A program made the position numbers and the translations under genes. The notes below the pieces were generated by a model. The model was not told the origin of the DNA, did not search any database, and saw only the letters and a list, made by a program, of their open reading frames with translations. A stretch of 17,744 nucleotides of DNA from JBKHBQ01 sp046542305 (GTDB taxonomy: Bacteria; Bacteroidota; Bacteroidia; Bacteroidales; 4484-276), in the NCBI GenBank assembly GCA_046542305.1, contig JBKHBQ010000055.1, positions 1-17,744 on the forward strand, given 5' to 3'. The number at the start of each line of letters is the position of its first letter. Position 1 is the stretch's first letter. Positions 1 to 6,819 of this stretch are shown here, in pieces.

Positions 1-1447
1 AGTCGCGCACATTTTCAATGATGCCGTACGGTCCCCACTCGAAGGTGCCGTCGTCATCGGTGTCGCGGTTTTCGTGCAGCCAGTCCACGTATTTACTGCC
101 CGAGATATAGGCATCTTCAAGAAAATCCCGGTCGCCGCTAACGCCGTACACCTCCCAGTTGATCCAGCTATAAAAGGGCGCAGAGGTGGTAGGCTGCCCC
201 TTGTGCGGGTAGGTTTGCGGGCCACGCGGGCCGTGCCGGTAGGCAATCAGCCCGTCATCACCCTGCTGCTCCATATACACGCGCTGCGATTCCTGGGCGG
301 ATTCGGCATCCAGAAGTGCATAGGCCAGCATGGCCAGTGATTCGTGCAGCACCTGATGTCCGTGTCCCCATCCCCAGAGCGGTTCGCGCGAGAAAACATA
401 AAAATTGTGCGAAGTTTGACCCGAGGGTGGCAACATGCAACCTCTGGCCAGATTGAGCGCGCCAAGGTATACCAGCCGTTCGTCCTCACTCTTAAAATCC
501 AGCCGCGGCACCGATTTGAAAAGCGCAATATTTGCGTCGGCAAATGGCTGCAAATCCATGGTTTTAACGTCGTTAATTTCTTCGATCAGCTCCTGCACAT
601 CTTCTTTCTGATCCTGAATACCCCGGATGTACCGGATATCCGCAGATTCGCCGGGCTGCAGGTTGAACCTTCCGTGCAGTGCGATAAACCGTGCGAATCC
701 TTCAGAAGCCATATTGAGCGAATCGCTCCGGTCTTCCGTATAAAAATCTGTTTTTACAATGTTGTAAAAATCGTCCATATTGCCGAAATATCCGCCATAG
801 GAATAAGGTGTAAAATTTCCTGTAAAGATGTCCATCACTTCCGTTGGATAACCGGCCTTGCTGTAGAGATTGCTGATCAGCCTTTTGAGCGACTCGTGCC
901 TGTGTGTATGGTAGGCATGATTTTGATGATCCCAGGATTGGATATGAATGGAATCTTTATCGAGGTTGATGGTGGGATACACATCCACTTCGTGCGGCTT
1001 GTCGGTATTATTGGTTATCCACATGCGCACCACCGAAGTTTTCGAACTATAGACCAGGAAGGTTTCCTGTACTTCAATGCCCGGCCAGGGTTCGTAGGTC
1101 ATCACAGCCATATCGGGGAACGATGCTGTGACCACAGGTGGTTGATGAAATTCACTGATTTTATCAACCACCACATCATTGATTTTCCAAATATTGTATA
1201 TTTTACCTGATTGATCACTTGAATAGCTCACCGGAAGGCACTGCGAGTAGTAATCCATTTTGTAAGCTTTGTCGCCATACAGTCGCGATCGTACCATGGC
1301 CGCTGCATAGGTAGTGTAAAGCGGATCGCCGGCGCCGGCGCGTATGCTGAGAAAGTTGTCATCGATGGTCACCGGCTGGGATTTTAATCCGGAAATCGCA
1401 CCAGCGATCAACAACAAGGCAATAGTGAGGGAAAGGTATAGTTTCAT
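1..1447 (-). CDS. Exported MGH1/GH63-like glycoside hydrolase (3' end cut by window edge)
   Basis: An uninterrupted leftward frame of 482 codons begins at the ATG at 1447-1445 and is still open at base 1, so the C-terminus is missing. It starts with MKLYLSLTIALLLIAG, a signal peptide, so the product is exported. The N-terminal ~300 residues look like a beta-rich domain. From about residue 320 the sequence takes on (alpha/alpha)6-barrel features: LWGWGHGHQVLHESLAML near residues 355-375, then SAPFYSWINWEVYGVSGDRD and KYVDWLHENRDTDDDGTFEW. The last pair matches the pattern of a helix, then 'tgD..fl', then 'RD.dgdG', seen in MGH1-like, GH63 and trehalase-like enzymes that cleave alpha-glycosides. 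The substrate cannot be told and I cannot assign the acid/base residues with certainty. Long ORFs on the opposite strand here are shadows. It is divergent from the 1531 gene. Confidence 0.75.
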   Translation of the reverse strand, partial: MKLYLSLTIALLLIAGAISGLKSQPVTIDDNFLSIRAGAGDPLYTTYAAAMVRSRLYGDKAYKMDYYSQCLPVSYSSDQSGKIYNIWKINDVVVDKISEFHQPPVVTASFPDMAVMTYEPWPGIEVQETFLVYSSKTSVVRMWITNNTDKPHEVDVYPTINLDKDSIHIQSWDHQNHAYHTHRHESLKRLISNLYSKAGYPTEVMDIFTGNFTPYSYGGYFGNMDDFYNIVKTDFYTEDRSDSLNMASEGFARFIALHGRFNLQPGESADIRYIRGIQDQKEDVQELIEEINDVKTMDLQPFADANIALFKSVPRLDFKSEDERLVYLGALNLARGCMLPPSGQTSHNFYVFSREPLWGWGHGHQVLHESLAMLAYALLDAESAQESQRVYMEQQGDDGLIAYRHGPRGPQTYPHKGQPTTSAPFYSWINWEVYGVSGDRDFLEDAYISGSKYVDWLHENRDTDDDGTFEWGPYGIIENVRD

Positions 1448-1492
1448 TGTGTTTTGATTTTTGGTTCACACTGACGAAAGTAAAAAAAATGG

Positions 1493-1500
1493 TACTTTTG
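1493..1500 (+). promoter_or_regulatory. Bacteroidetes-type -7 element for the chagasin-like gene
   Basis: TACTTTTG matches TAnnTTTG exactly and lies 30 nt before the chosen start at 1531. The nearest upstream TTTG (1460-1463) is 29 nt away, longer than usual, so only the -7 half is convincing. On the other strand 1475-1482 reads TACTTTCG, one mismatch from the same element, and could serve the divergent hydrolase. Confidence 0.4.
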
Positions 1501-1530
1501 GCTATGATTCAAATAAAAATATTTACAAGC

Positions 1531-1932
1531 ATGCAACAACGGATATGTTTTTCATTGTATTTTGTGGCACTCCTGCTGCTTACCTCATGCAGCGCTGATC
1601 CCATCACGGAGAAACATGACGGCTCCACCGTTACATTTTCCATCGGATCAGAATTCGAGGTAATGCTGAAGGGATATCCCGATAAGGGTTTTATGTGGAA
1701 AGTGGTAGGTGTAAATGATGATGTGATTGAGCAGATAGGCGAACCTGACGTACGGTCAGCAAAGGAAACCGGGAAAAACTATGGGACATACACCTTTACT
1801 TTTAAAACGGTAAGCGCAGGAAATACCGTGCTGCGAATGATTTATTACAACAAAAATTTTGAAGATCCTGTACCGGAAAATGCATTTGAACTGAAGATTA
1901 TATCGGGAACCATCGGACGGATTACCTCATAA
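1531..1932 (+). CDS. Chagasin-like (I42) protease-inhibitor-fold lipoprotein
   Basis: The product is 133 residues from the ATG at 1531. In-frame ATGs upstream (1489, 1504) would put 9-14 extra residues before the signal sequence and lie on or next to the -7 element, so 1531 is preferred. The N-terminus is a lipoprotein signal with lipobox LLTSC and modified Cys20. The mature part is a small all-beta domain with the three loops of inhibitor family I42 in order: GYPDKGFMW (residues 48-56, where chagasin has NPTTG-Y), a G-containing loop GKNYGTYTFTF (81-91), and YYNKNFED (105-112, where chagasin has a RPW motif). I42 proteins inhibit papain-family cysteine proteases, and a lipid-anchored copy would act at the envelope. 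The loop residues are changed from the classical ones, so inhibitory activity is uncertain although the fold call is fairly good. Confidence 0.7.
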   Translation: MQQRICFSLYFVALLLLTSCSADPITEKHDGSTVTFSIGSEFEVMLKGYPDKGFMWKVVGVNDDVIEQIGEPDVRSAKETGKNYGTYTFTFKTVSAGNTVLRMIYYNKNFEDPVPENAFELKIISGTIGRITS

Positions 1933-1974
1933 TTCAGTGCAAAAGAATGACACCGGTATTTCTGTTGCTGACCA

Positions 1975-2817
1975 TCATATCAGGCAATCGTAATCGAAGT
2001 TTTTCAGGTAATTTTCGATTTTCTCATCATAGGCGGCCATGATTTCGCGGGTGAGTGGATACGCGGGTTGAAAATGTACCCCGTCGATCTCTGATACCGG
2101 CAGCACCTTGGGGGAAGTTCCGGTAATAAAGACAGACTGAAATTGATGGCGGCGCGAATAATCGATTTTCTCCTCCTTCAGCTCAAATCCTTTTTCCCTG
2201 CAGATTTCCATCACCATATTTCTGGTAATGCCGGGCAGGATATCCGATTCGGGTGGAGTGCAAATACGCCGATCTTCAACAAAAAAAATATTCGAGCGGC
2301 TGCCCTCTGTTATGTGCCCGTGGTTGTTGATGAGCAGGATTTCATACACCTTCCGGCTTTCGATCAGGTCATCGGCTTTCGACCGCAGGGGCCTGTTATT
2401 TATTTTGGCCTGCGGATTCGGCCGTTCGGCATGCAGCCCTGAAGCCGCAACCCCGTCGCGATATTCTTCCTCATGCGGATAGCGGTGGGGGATGAAGGTA
2501 ATCAGCATATCATAGTTCAGCATATCTGCCGGAGGAAAAAAAACATTTACCCGCACGTTCCCATTGCTGATTCCATTGATCCGGGCCAGATCCCTGATGT
2601 TGCAGGCCAGGTCGCCAATCTTCGGTGTGATGCCCAACCGGATAACGGCAGCCGAATTGATCATCCTGAAAAAGTGCATCTCCAGAAATAATGGAACGCC
2701 ATTCATCAACCGGATCACTTCATAGATCGAAACCCCGTCGTCCGGGTCAGGCGCCGGCAATTGTGCGGGAGTGATAAACCTGCCGTTAAAGTAAAGGTAT
2801 TCGCCGATTATTTTCAT
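1975..2817 (-). CDS. Class IV PLP-dependent aminotransferase / aminodeoxychorismate lyase family
   Basis: The product has 280 residues, the usual length for fold-type IV PLP enzymes (branched-chain and D-amino-acid aminotransferases, aminodeoxychorismate lyase PabC). Lys138 in QAKINNRPL aligns with the Schiff-base lysine: it has the K-x-x-N-R pattern of PabC and sits 21 residues before the conserved Glu of YEILLIN. HGHITEGSRSNIFFV (166-180) is the family signature, with Glu171 as the residue that normally contacts the pyridine nitrogen. LPGITRNMVMEI and FITGTSPKVLPV follow in the expected places. The motifs do not decide between aminotransferase and lyase. The gene follows the 371-residue gene after 41 nt on the same strand, so the two may be co-transcribed, though a -7 element lies in the gap. 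Confidence 0.85.
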   Translation of the reverse strand: MKIIGEYLYFNGRFITPAQLPAPDPDDGVSIYEVIRLMNGVPLFLEMHFFRMINSAAVIRLGITPKIGDLACNIRDLARINGISNGNVRVNVFFPPADMLNYDMLITFIPHRYPHEEEYRDGVAASGLHAERPNPQAKINNRPLRSKADDLIESRKVYEILLINNHGHITEGSRSNIFFVEDRRICTPPESDILPGITRNMVMEICREKGFELKEEKIDYSRRHQFQSVFITGTSPKVLPVSEIDGVHFQPAYPLTREIMAAYDEKIENYLKNFDYDCLI

Positions 2818-2827
2818 GTTCAGTTAA

Positions 2828-2835
2828 CAAAACTA
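2828..2835 (-). promoter_or_regulatory. Possible -7 element ahead of the aminotransferase
   Basis: On the minus strand this reads TAGTTTTG, an exact TAnnTTTG, 10 nt before the aminotransferase ATG. No TTTG is visible at the right distance upstream, so it may be a chance match or a weak internal promoter that lets the second gene be expressed on its own. Confidence 0.3.
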
Positions 2836-2858
2836 ACGGAAATTTGATCAGATGCCGG

Positions 2859-3974
2859 TTATGCCGTGATCCGCAGGATGGGCTTGAATTCCGAACGGAT
2901 GACAGGCCATTTTTCGGGATACACCTTTAAGAGGTGCTGGATGTTTTTCATGTGTTTGTTGATACTCCAGGTGATGGCCGGTGGTTTCACCGGTTTTTGG
3001 AGGGCATCGGCCACGTGCTGACTGGTGACCGGAATTTTGTTGTCCCGCACCCGTTGCGCCGCCTCTTCAAGCATGTTCAGGTACTTGTAAGGCTTTTCAT
3101 AGATGCTGTTGGCAATCTGCTCTTCCAGGTTGTCGGCGGCTTCGGGGGCTGAGAAATTGATCAGATCTTCGGTGATCTCCACAGTTTCGCCTTCTGTGGC
3201 AGGAATCAGCATGTTGGCCAGCTTTACCGCCTGTGTTACTGCGTTTTCAATTCTGAAATAATCACCCTTGTACTCGCGGATTAATTTTTCGGCACCCCGG
3301 CCGAACGCATAATTTTTTCCATATTTTGCAGCAAGTCCCGCAAGATAGTAATTGCAGGTATCCACAAGCCGCTCTTCATACCGGAGGCTCACCTCATCGA
3401 ATTGCTTCTTCAGATGTTGCAGTTTGCGCCGGTTATCGGTAGTCATTTGCGAAAATAGTTCCCAGCTTTCCCGGTCGGAAGCCGAAATATTCATGATGGT
3501 TTGCACGGCGTTCACCAGGCTTTTTGCAATGATCTCTTTTTGTGCCGTGGTGATTTCGCTGTTGGTACTGGCAGGGCCGAAATTGCGCAGGTCGGGTGCA
3601 AAATAAAAAAACATCAGATCACCGGCCTGATCTTCATGGTTGGGAATTCGCAGCATCAGCACCACCTTCTCCAGTTCATCAAACATGCCGCCCATTTTGC
3701 GGGTTCCGTCATTTATGTGGTAGGGAATTTCCTTAGGTGAGAACCAGTTATAAGCGCTTTTTCCTTTTCGAAGCTTTTCGATAGAGGGAATATGCGCCTG
3801 CAAATCGAGCATTTCTGTCAGTCCGCGGCCCGATATCAGCAGCACACGCCTGGCCCGAAGTACCCCCTGGTGAAGGTATACCGCATCCACACGATTAATT
3901 CCGCTCACCAGCGTGTGTACATGCCTGAGCAGGTTTTCAACCGGATGACACAAAAACGAAAGTTCCGTGGCCAT
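2859..3974 (-). CDS. Conserved-looking cytoplasmic protein of unknown function
   Basis: The product has 371 residues and no signal peptide or membrane segment. I do not recognise the family. Residues ~75-165 run as alternating strands and helices (VVLMLRIPNHEDQAGDLMFFYFAPDL, quoted here only as VVLMLRIPN then GDLMFFYF), reminiscent of a GAF/PAS-like sensor fold; this is a weak impression. Residues ~165-205 are strongly charged and helical and may form a coiled coil (RRKLQHLKKQFDEVSLRYEE). The C-terminus is helical with an unusual aromatic stretch, PPAITWSINKHMKNIQHLLK followed by YPEKWPVIRSEFKPIL (about 332-367), which could be a helix-turn-helix-like or protein-contact element. Good codon use and the lack of stops over 1.1 kb support a real gene. 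It heads a possible two-gene operon with the aminotransferase. Confidence 0.7.
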   Translation of the reverse strand: MATELSFLCHPVENLLRHVHTLVSGINRVDAVYLHQGVLRARRVLLISGRGLTEMLDLQAHIPSIEKLRKGKSAYNWFSPKEIPYHINDGTRKMGGMFDELEKVVLMLRIPNHEDQAGDLMFFYFAPDLRNFGPASTNSEITTAQKEIIAKSLVNAVQTIMNISASDRESWELFSQMTTDNRRKLQHLKKQFDEVSLRYEERLVDTCNYYLAGLAAKYGKNYAFGRGAEKLIREYKGDYFRIENAVTQAVKLANMLIPATEGETVEITEDLINFSAPEAADNLEEQIANSIYEKPYKYLNMLEEAAQRVRDNKIPVTSQHVADALQKPVKPPAITWSINKHMKNIQHLLKVYPEKWPVIRSEFKPILRITA

Positions 3975-4079
3975 TGCTGCTGTTTTAGCTGTTCGTAATC
4001 AAAATGAAACGCGTGAAAATATCCTCCTTTTTTCGCGAAATATAAAGTGTAAAATTAATGATTAATTAAATGTGTATGC

Positions 4080-4100
4080 AAGTTTTTAAGTAAAAAACTT
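4080..4100. repeat. AT-rich inverted repeat
   Basis: AAGTTTTT (4080-4087) and AAAAACTT (4093-4100) are exact inverted copies around a 5-nt spacer. It lies upstream of the leftward 371-residue gene and about 90-110 bp before the rightward promoter at 4189. A regulator site or a simple AT-rich hairpin are both possible. Confidence 0.35.
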
Positions 4101-4117
4101 AATAAAACTTTAGTGAC

Positions 4118-4134
4118 GCTTAAGCGCCTTAAGC
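4118..4134. repeat. Inverted repeat GCTTAAG-CGC-CTTAAGC
   Basis: Two perfect 7-bp arms flank CGC. Each arm contains CTTAAG, and further TTAAG words follow at about 4140 and 4152, giving a small cluster of the same word within 60 bp. This looks like an operator-type array more than a terminator, since no T-run follows on either strand. Function is unknown. Confidence 0.4.
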
Positions 4135-4188
4135 AGGATTAAGTAAGGAGATTAAGGAAATTTTTAAATGAAAAATCTTGTCAAAATA

Positions 4189-4221
4189 CTTGATTTCAAT
4201 GGTTTAGTAAGTGTAATTTTG
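4189..4221 (+). promoter_or_regulatory. Rightward Bacteroidetes-type promoter in the 3975-4406 gap
   Basis: TAATTTTG at 4214-4221 is an exact -7 element, with CTTG (three of four of TTTG) at 4189-4192, 21 nt upstream. Transcription would begin near 4228. It is followed by a strong Shine-Dalgarno AAAGGAGG at 4240-4247 and then only tiny ORFs (see 4258), so it drives either a leader for the ORF at 4407 or a short RNA. This gap is 432 nt without a convincing protein gene. Confidence 0.45.
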
Positions 4222-4257
4222 CTGAAGATGGTTTTTGCTAAAGGAGGAATTTAATTG

Positions 4258-4309
4258 ATGCAGATGAAAAATTAAAGCAATAGCTTAAATGAAAAAAGCC
4301 GGTCATTAG
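4258..4309 (+). other. Tiny ORFs after a strong ribosome binding site (possible leader)
   Basis: The Shine-Dalgarno at 4240-4247 is followed 10 nt later by ATG at 4258, which opens MQMKN and stops. A second start at 4289 encodes MKKAGH and stops at 4307-4309, inside the hairpin at 4296-4323. A ribosome on the second mini-ORF would cover the left arm of that hairpin, the usual geometry of translational coupling or attenuation. Whether either is translated is unknown. Confidence 0.3.
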
Positions 4310-4323
4310 GGGGCGACCGGCTT
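4292..4323 (-). terminator. Hairpin with T-run on the minus strand
   Basis: AAGCCGGTC (4296-4304) and GACCGGCTT (4315-4323) form a perfect 9-bp stem with a 10-nt loop. Read leftward, the GC stem is followed by a run of six T (4292-4297), as in a rho-independent terminator. Read rightward there is no T-run, so on that strand it is just a stable hairpin in a leader. No leftward gene ends just before it, which makes its purpose unclear. Confidence 0.5.
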
Positions 4324-4406
4324 CAAAACCAATAAAAGTGTAAACAAAAACCATGGTAAAGATATAAAAAATTCAAAAGGTGCTTCAGTTATAAAAAAAT
4401 AATTCT

Positions 4407-5186
4407 ATGAATTCAAATGTTTACCTAACGTCGAAAATCCATGCCAACGCACTAAAAAGGCCTGAAAGAAAGCAAACTGCAACAAAATTGCATGCAGGGA
4501 TGGTCAGGGATTATTTTAACAATTTTTTTCGGGAATTCATCGCCGGCCTTCCGGCGTTTTCCCAAAAATTCCGCTTGAAATCTGAAAAACCCGGACAAAA
4601 AAATGCAAAATATCCAAATCTTCATCATCCGGCAACATTATTAAGCAGGAAAATCAGGGGTGGGTTCAATAGCTTAAAAAACAGATCGATCCGCTTATCT
4701 GCGACATTTTATGAATGGATGGACGATTTTATACTTATGGACGACGGGGTGGTGTACGAGCGCAACCAGGTAAAAATGCCGGATGAAGCGCGTCCGGTCT
4801 ACCGGCAAAACAGCGAAAGCAACTCCCGCTTCGATACAGGAGAACTTCTACGGCATGTTGTCGTTCGATTTGAAAGGCTGCTGCTAACCGTCGATCGCAT
4901 TACCCGCGGAAATCAACCACTGAACGATCCTGCCATGGAACTTGAGATTGTTAATGCTGGCGCAGCGGCAATCTGTCCGGTTATGCAGATTGGAATAATT
5001 CCCGAAAGAACCTGTATTGTTATGCTGGCAATGGCTTATGCAAGAAATTTGGTTGCGGCAGCCGGAAATGCCATGAAATGGAACAACATAAGCGTGGGGT
5101 GCAGACCCATGACCGGTTTTTCAAAAACAGTCGTCATATCAACTGTAAACCTTTTGTGGCGCAAAGACGGCTGGGGCTACAGCTAA
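4407..5186 (+). CDS. Doubtful ORF, no recognised family
   Basis: A 259-codon open frame with no recognisable domain, no signal peptide and a very basic N-terminal third. There is no Shine-Dalgarno before the ATG, though the promoter at 4189 points this way. Support is weak because another frame is also open over the last ~220 bases (about 4957 to the TAA at 5207-5209). That frame encodes a cysteine-containing, protein-like stretch with words such as NLYCYAGNGLCKKFGCGSRK. The region may be a gene interrupted by frameshifts, a decayed gene, or non-coding. Its codon use is less regular than that of the VTC gene that follows. Confidence 0.3.
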   Translation: MNSNVYLTSKIHANALKRPERKQTATKLHAGMVRDYFNNFFREFIAGLPAFSQKFRLKSEKPGQKNAKYPNLHHPATLLSRKIRGGFNSLKNRSIRLSATFYEWMDDFILMDDGVVYERNQVKMPDEARPVYRQNSESNSRFDTGELLRHVVVRFERLLLTVDRITRGNQPLNDPAMELEIVNAGAAAICPVMQIGIIPERTCIVMLAMAYARNLVAAAGNAMKWNNISVGCRPMTGFSKTVVISTVNLLWRKDGWGYS

Positions 5187-5234
5187 TGGTGTAAAATATC
5201 GTTAAATATTGCTTAACGCCATGATACAATAATT

Positions 5235-5263
5235 TTTGTTGTTCGTCATTTTCTTTATTTTTG
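5235..5263 (+). promoter_or_regulatory. Promoter of the VTC-DUF4956-CotH-phosphatase cluster
   Basis: TTTG at 5235-5238 and TATTTTTG at 5256-5263 (exact TAnnTTTG) are 17 nt apart, at the short end for the Bacteroidetes housekeeping promoter. The transcript would start near 5270, giving a leader of about 50 nt before the ATG at 5322, which has GAGAGG 4 nt upstream. Confidence 0.55.
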
Positions 5264-5321
5264 CTCGTGGCAATTAAACGTCAGTAAGCGAACTTAATCT
5301 GTTCCGGCAACCGGAGAGGTA

Positions 5322-6131
5322 ATGACAACATCAGGCAATCAGGCAGAAGTAAAATCCGTTGCACCTTTTTTGGGTGATTTTAATCCGATTTCTCTTGAAG
5401 AAATGGAGGATGTAGAACTATTGGACCGTTTCGACAAGAAATTCGTCTTCCGTTTCGAGTATTTCGAAAAGGCGCTACGCCGTGCTTCCGTTCATTACCG
5501 GGTGTTGCAGATCGGTGACCACCGGGAATTCGACTATGAAACATTGTATTACGATACAGATGTTCACCGGATGTACCTAGATCATCACAACCGTAAACTC
5601 AACAGGTTTAAGGTTCGCCGGCGCGAATATCTTACTACGGGCATTCGTTTTCTGGAGGTAAAAATAAAATCCAACAAGGGGCGTACACGAAAAAAACGAA
5701 TGGAAACCGCCAATGCCCACAAAGCATTTACCCATCAGGAAGCAAAATTTATCCATAAACATACCGGATTAAACCCGGACGAACTGGAACCGAAACTTGC
5801 CAATAAGTTTCGCAGAATTACCCTGGTTCACCGTACGGAACCCGAAAGAATTACCATCGATTACAACCTCAACTTCAGGGCGAATGGCAGGGGATTTTCC
5901 CTCCCGGATGTAGTAATTGCCGAAATTAAGCAGGACCGTAGCTCAGGACTTGCGGATATGGAACGCATCTTTCGCCAACTACACATCCTGCCGATGAAAT
6001 TCAGCAAGTATTGCGTTGGTTCGGCCATGCTATACAAAGCGTTAAAATACAACAGGTTTAAAACAAAATTACTCACGTTAAATAAAATGTGCAATGACAG
6101 CAGCCTTGCTTCAGTTTTTGTCAGATCCTAA
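5322..6131 (+). CDS. VTC-domain polyphosphate polymerase
   Basis: The 269-residue product is essentially one VTC domain, the tunnel-shaped catalytic domain that in yeast Vtc4 makes polyphosphate from ATP. The basic and acidic tunnel residues are visible in order: LDRFDKKFVF (34-43), the strand YETLYYDT (72-79), NRFKVRRREY (94-103), FLEVKIKSNKGRTRKKR (110-126), RITIDYNL (176-183), VVIAEIKQD (197-205) with the metal-binding-type Glu201, and KFSKYCVG (226-233) with its lysine pair. No membrane segment or signal peptide is present, so it is cytoplasmic or membrane-associated through a partner. It opens a tightly packed operon: its last 38 nt overlap the DUF4956 gene. The family assignment is strong; the polymer made here is inferred from the family. 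Confidence 0.9.
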   Translation: MTTSGNQAEVKSVAPFLGDFNPISLEEMEDVELLDRFDKKFVFRFEYFEKALRRASVHYRVLQIGDHREFDYETLYYDTDVHRMYLDHHNRKLNRFKVRRREYLTTGIRFLEVKIKSNKGRTRKKRMETANAHKAFTHQEAKFIHKHTGLNPDELEPKLANKFRRITLVHRTEPERITIDYNLNFRANGRGFSLPDVVIAEIKQDRSSGLADMERIFRQLHILPMKFSKYCVGSAMLYKALKYNRFKTKLLTLNKMCNDSSLASVFVRS

Positions 6132-6819
6132 GTTGTTCGGGGTCGAATTTTTTAACCAGCGGGATTTTCTGCTGATGTTGTTCAGGTTTGGCCTGAACTT
6201 CGTCTTTACGCTGATCATTACCAGGTATATCTACTACACCAACAACCGCCGCAAGGATTACCTGTTCACCTATATTCTCATCAGCATTGCTGTTTTCTTT
6301 CTTTCGTACCTGCTGCAAAACGTCGACCTGCAGTTGGGTTTTGCCCTGGGTTTGTTTGCCTTGTTCGGAATCATCAGGTACCGCACCAATCCGATTCCCA
6401 TCAAGGAAATGACTTATTTGTTTCTGGTGATCTGCATTTCGGTGATGAATGCCCTTTCGGATAAGGAGATCAGTTACGTGGAACTGCTGTTCGCCAACGT
6501 GGCCCTGACAATAATTACCCTGGTGATCGAATATTTCTGGAGCTTTAAGCATGAAAACAGCAAAACCATCATTTACGAAAAGATCGACCTGATCAAACCG
6601 CAAAACCAGAAGAAATTTATTAAGGATCTCGAAACCCGGACCGGTTTAAAAATCAACCGGGTGGAAATCGGAAAAATTAATTTCATGCGCGATACGGCCG
6701 AGGTAACAATCTATTATTTCTGGGATAAATATGCCTCCAATCTTTTTGAAGGCGAAACACTGGATAATTTTACCTTTAAGGATGCCGATCCTTCGCACCA
6801 TAATCCTAAACGGTCATGA
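6094..6819 (+). CDS. DUF4956 integral membrane protein
   Basis: The product has 241 residues. The N-terminal 150 hold four to five hydrophobic segments (about 24-48, 57-75, 80-95, 106-121, 127-148), and the last 90 form a soluble alpha/beta domain ending in acidic and basic residues. The DUF4956 hallmark is present at 87-110, beginning LFALFGIIRYRTNPIPIKEM, a charged strip inside an otherwise hydrophobic region that suggests a role at a pore or interface. The start at 6094 lies inside the VTC gene, and the stop overlaps the next start by 4 nt (ATGA), so the three genes are translationally coupled. In many bacteria DUF4956 genes sit beside VTC-domain genes. A role in anchoring the polymerase or moving its product is inference. 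Confidence 0.85.
   Translation: MTAALLQFLSDPKLFGVEFFNQRDFLLMLFRFGLNFVFTLIITRYIYYTNNRRKDYLFTYILISIAVFFLSYLLQNVDLQLGFALGLFALFGIIRYRTNPIPIKEMTYLFLVICISVMNALSDKEISYVELLFANVALTIITLVIEYFWSFKHENSKTIIYEKIDLIKPQNQKKFIKDLETRTGLKINRVEIGKINFMRDTAEVTIYYFWDKYASNLFEGETLDNFTFKDADPSHHNPKRS

Noticed and set aside
344..1210. 288-codon rightward ORF
   Set aside because: It lies wholly opposite the leftward glycoside hydrolase frame, which has a signal peptide, known barrel motifs and no stop over 482 codons. The rightward protein has no recognisable domains.
4238..4354. 38-codon leftward ORF (Phe-rich, spans the hairpin) as an amino-acid attenuator leader peptide
   Set aside because: The Phe codons come mostly from the T-runs and AT-rich sequence, no biosynthetic gene follows on that strand, and no leftward promoter was found before it.
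6121..6603. 160-codon leftward ORF opposite the DUF4956 gene
   Set aside because: Charged, low-structure shadow of a membrane-protein gene that has clear family motifs and overlaps its neighbours as in an operon.
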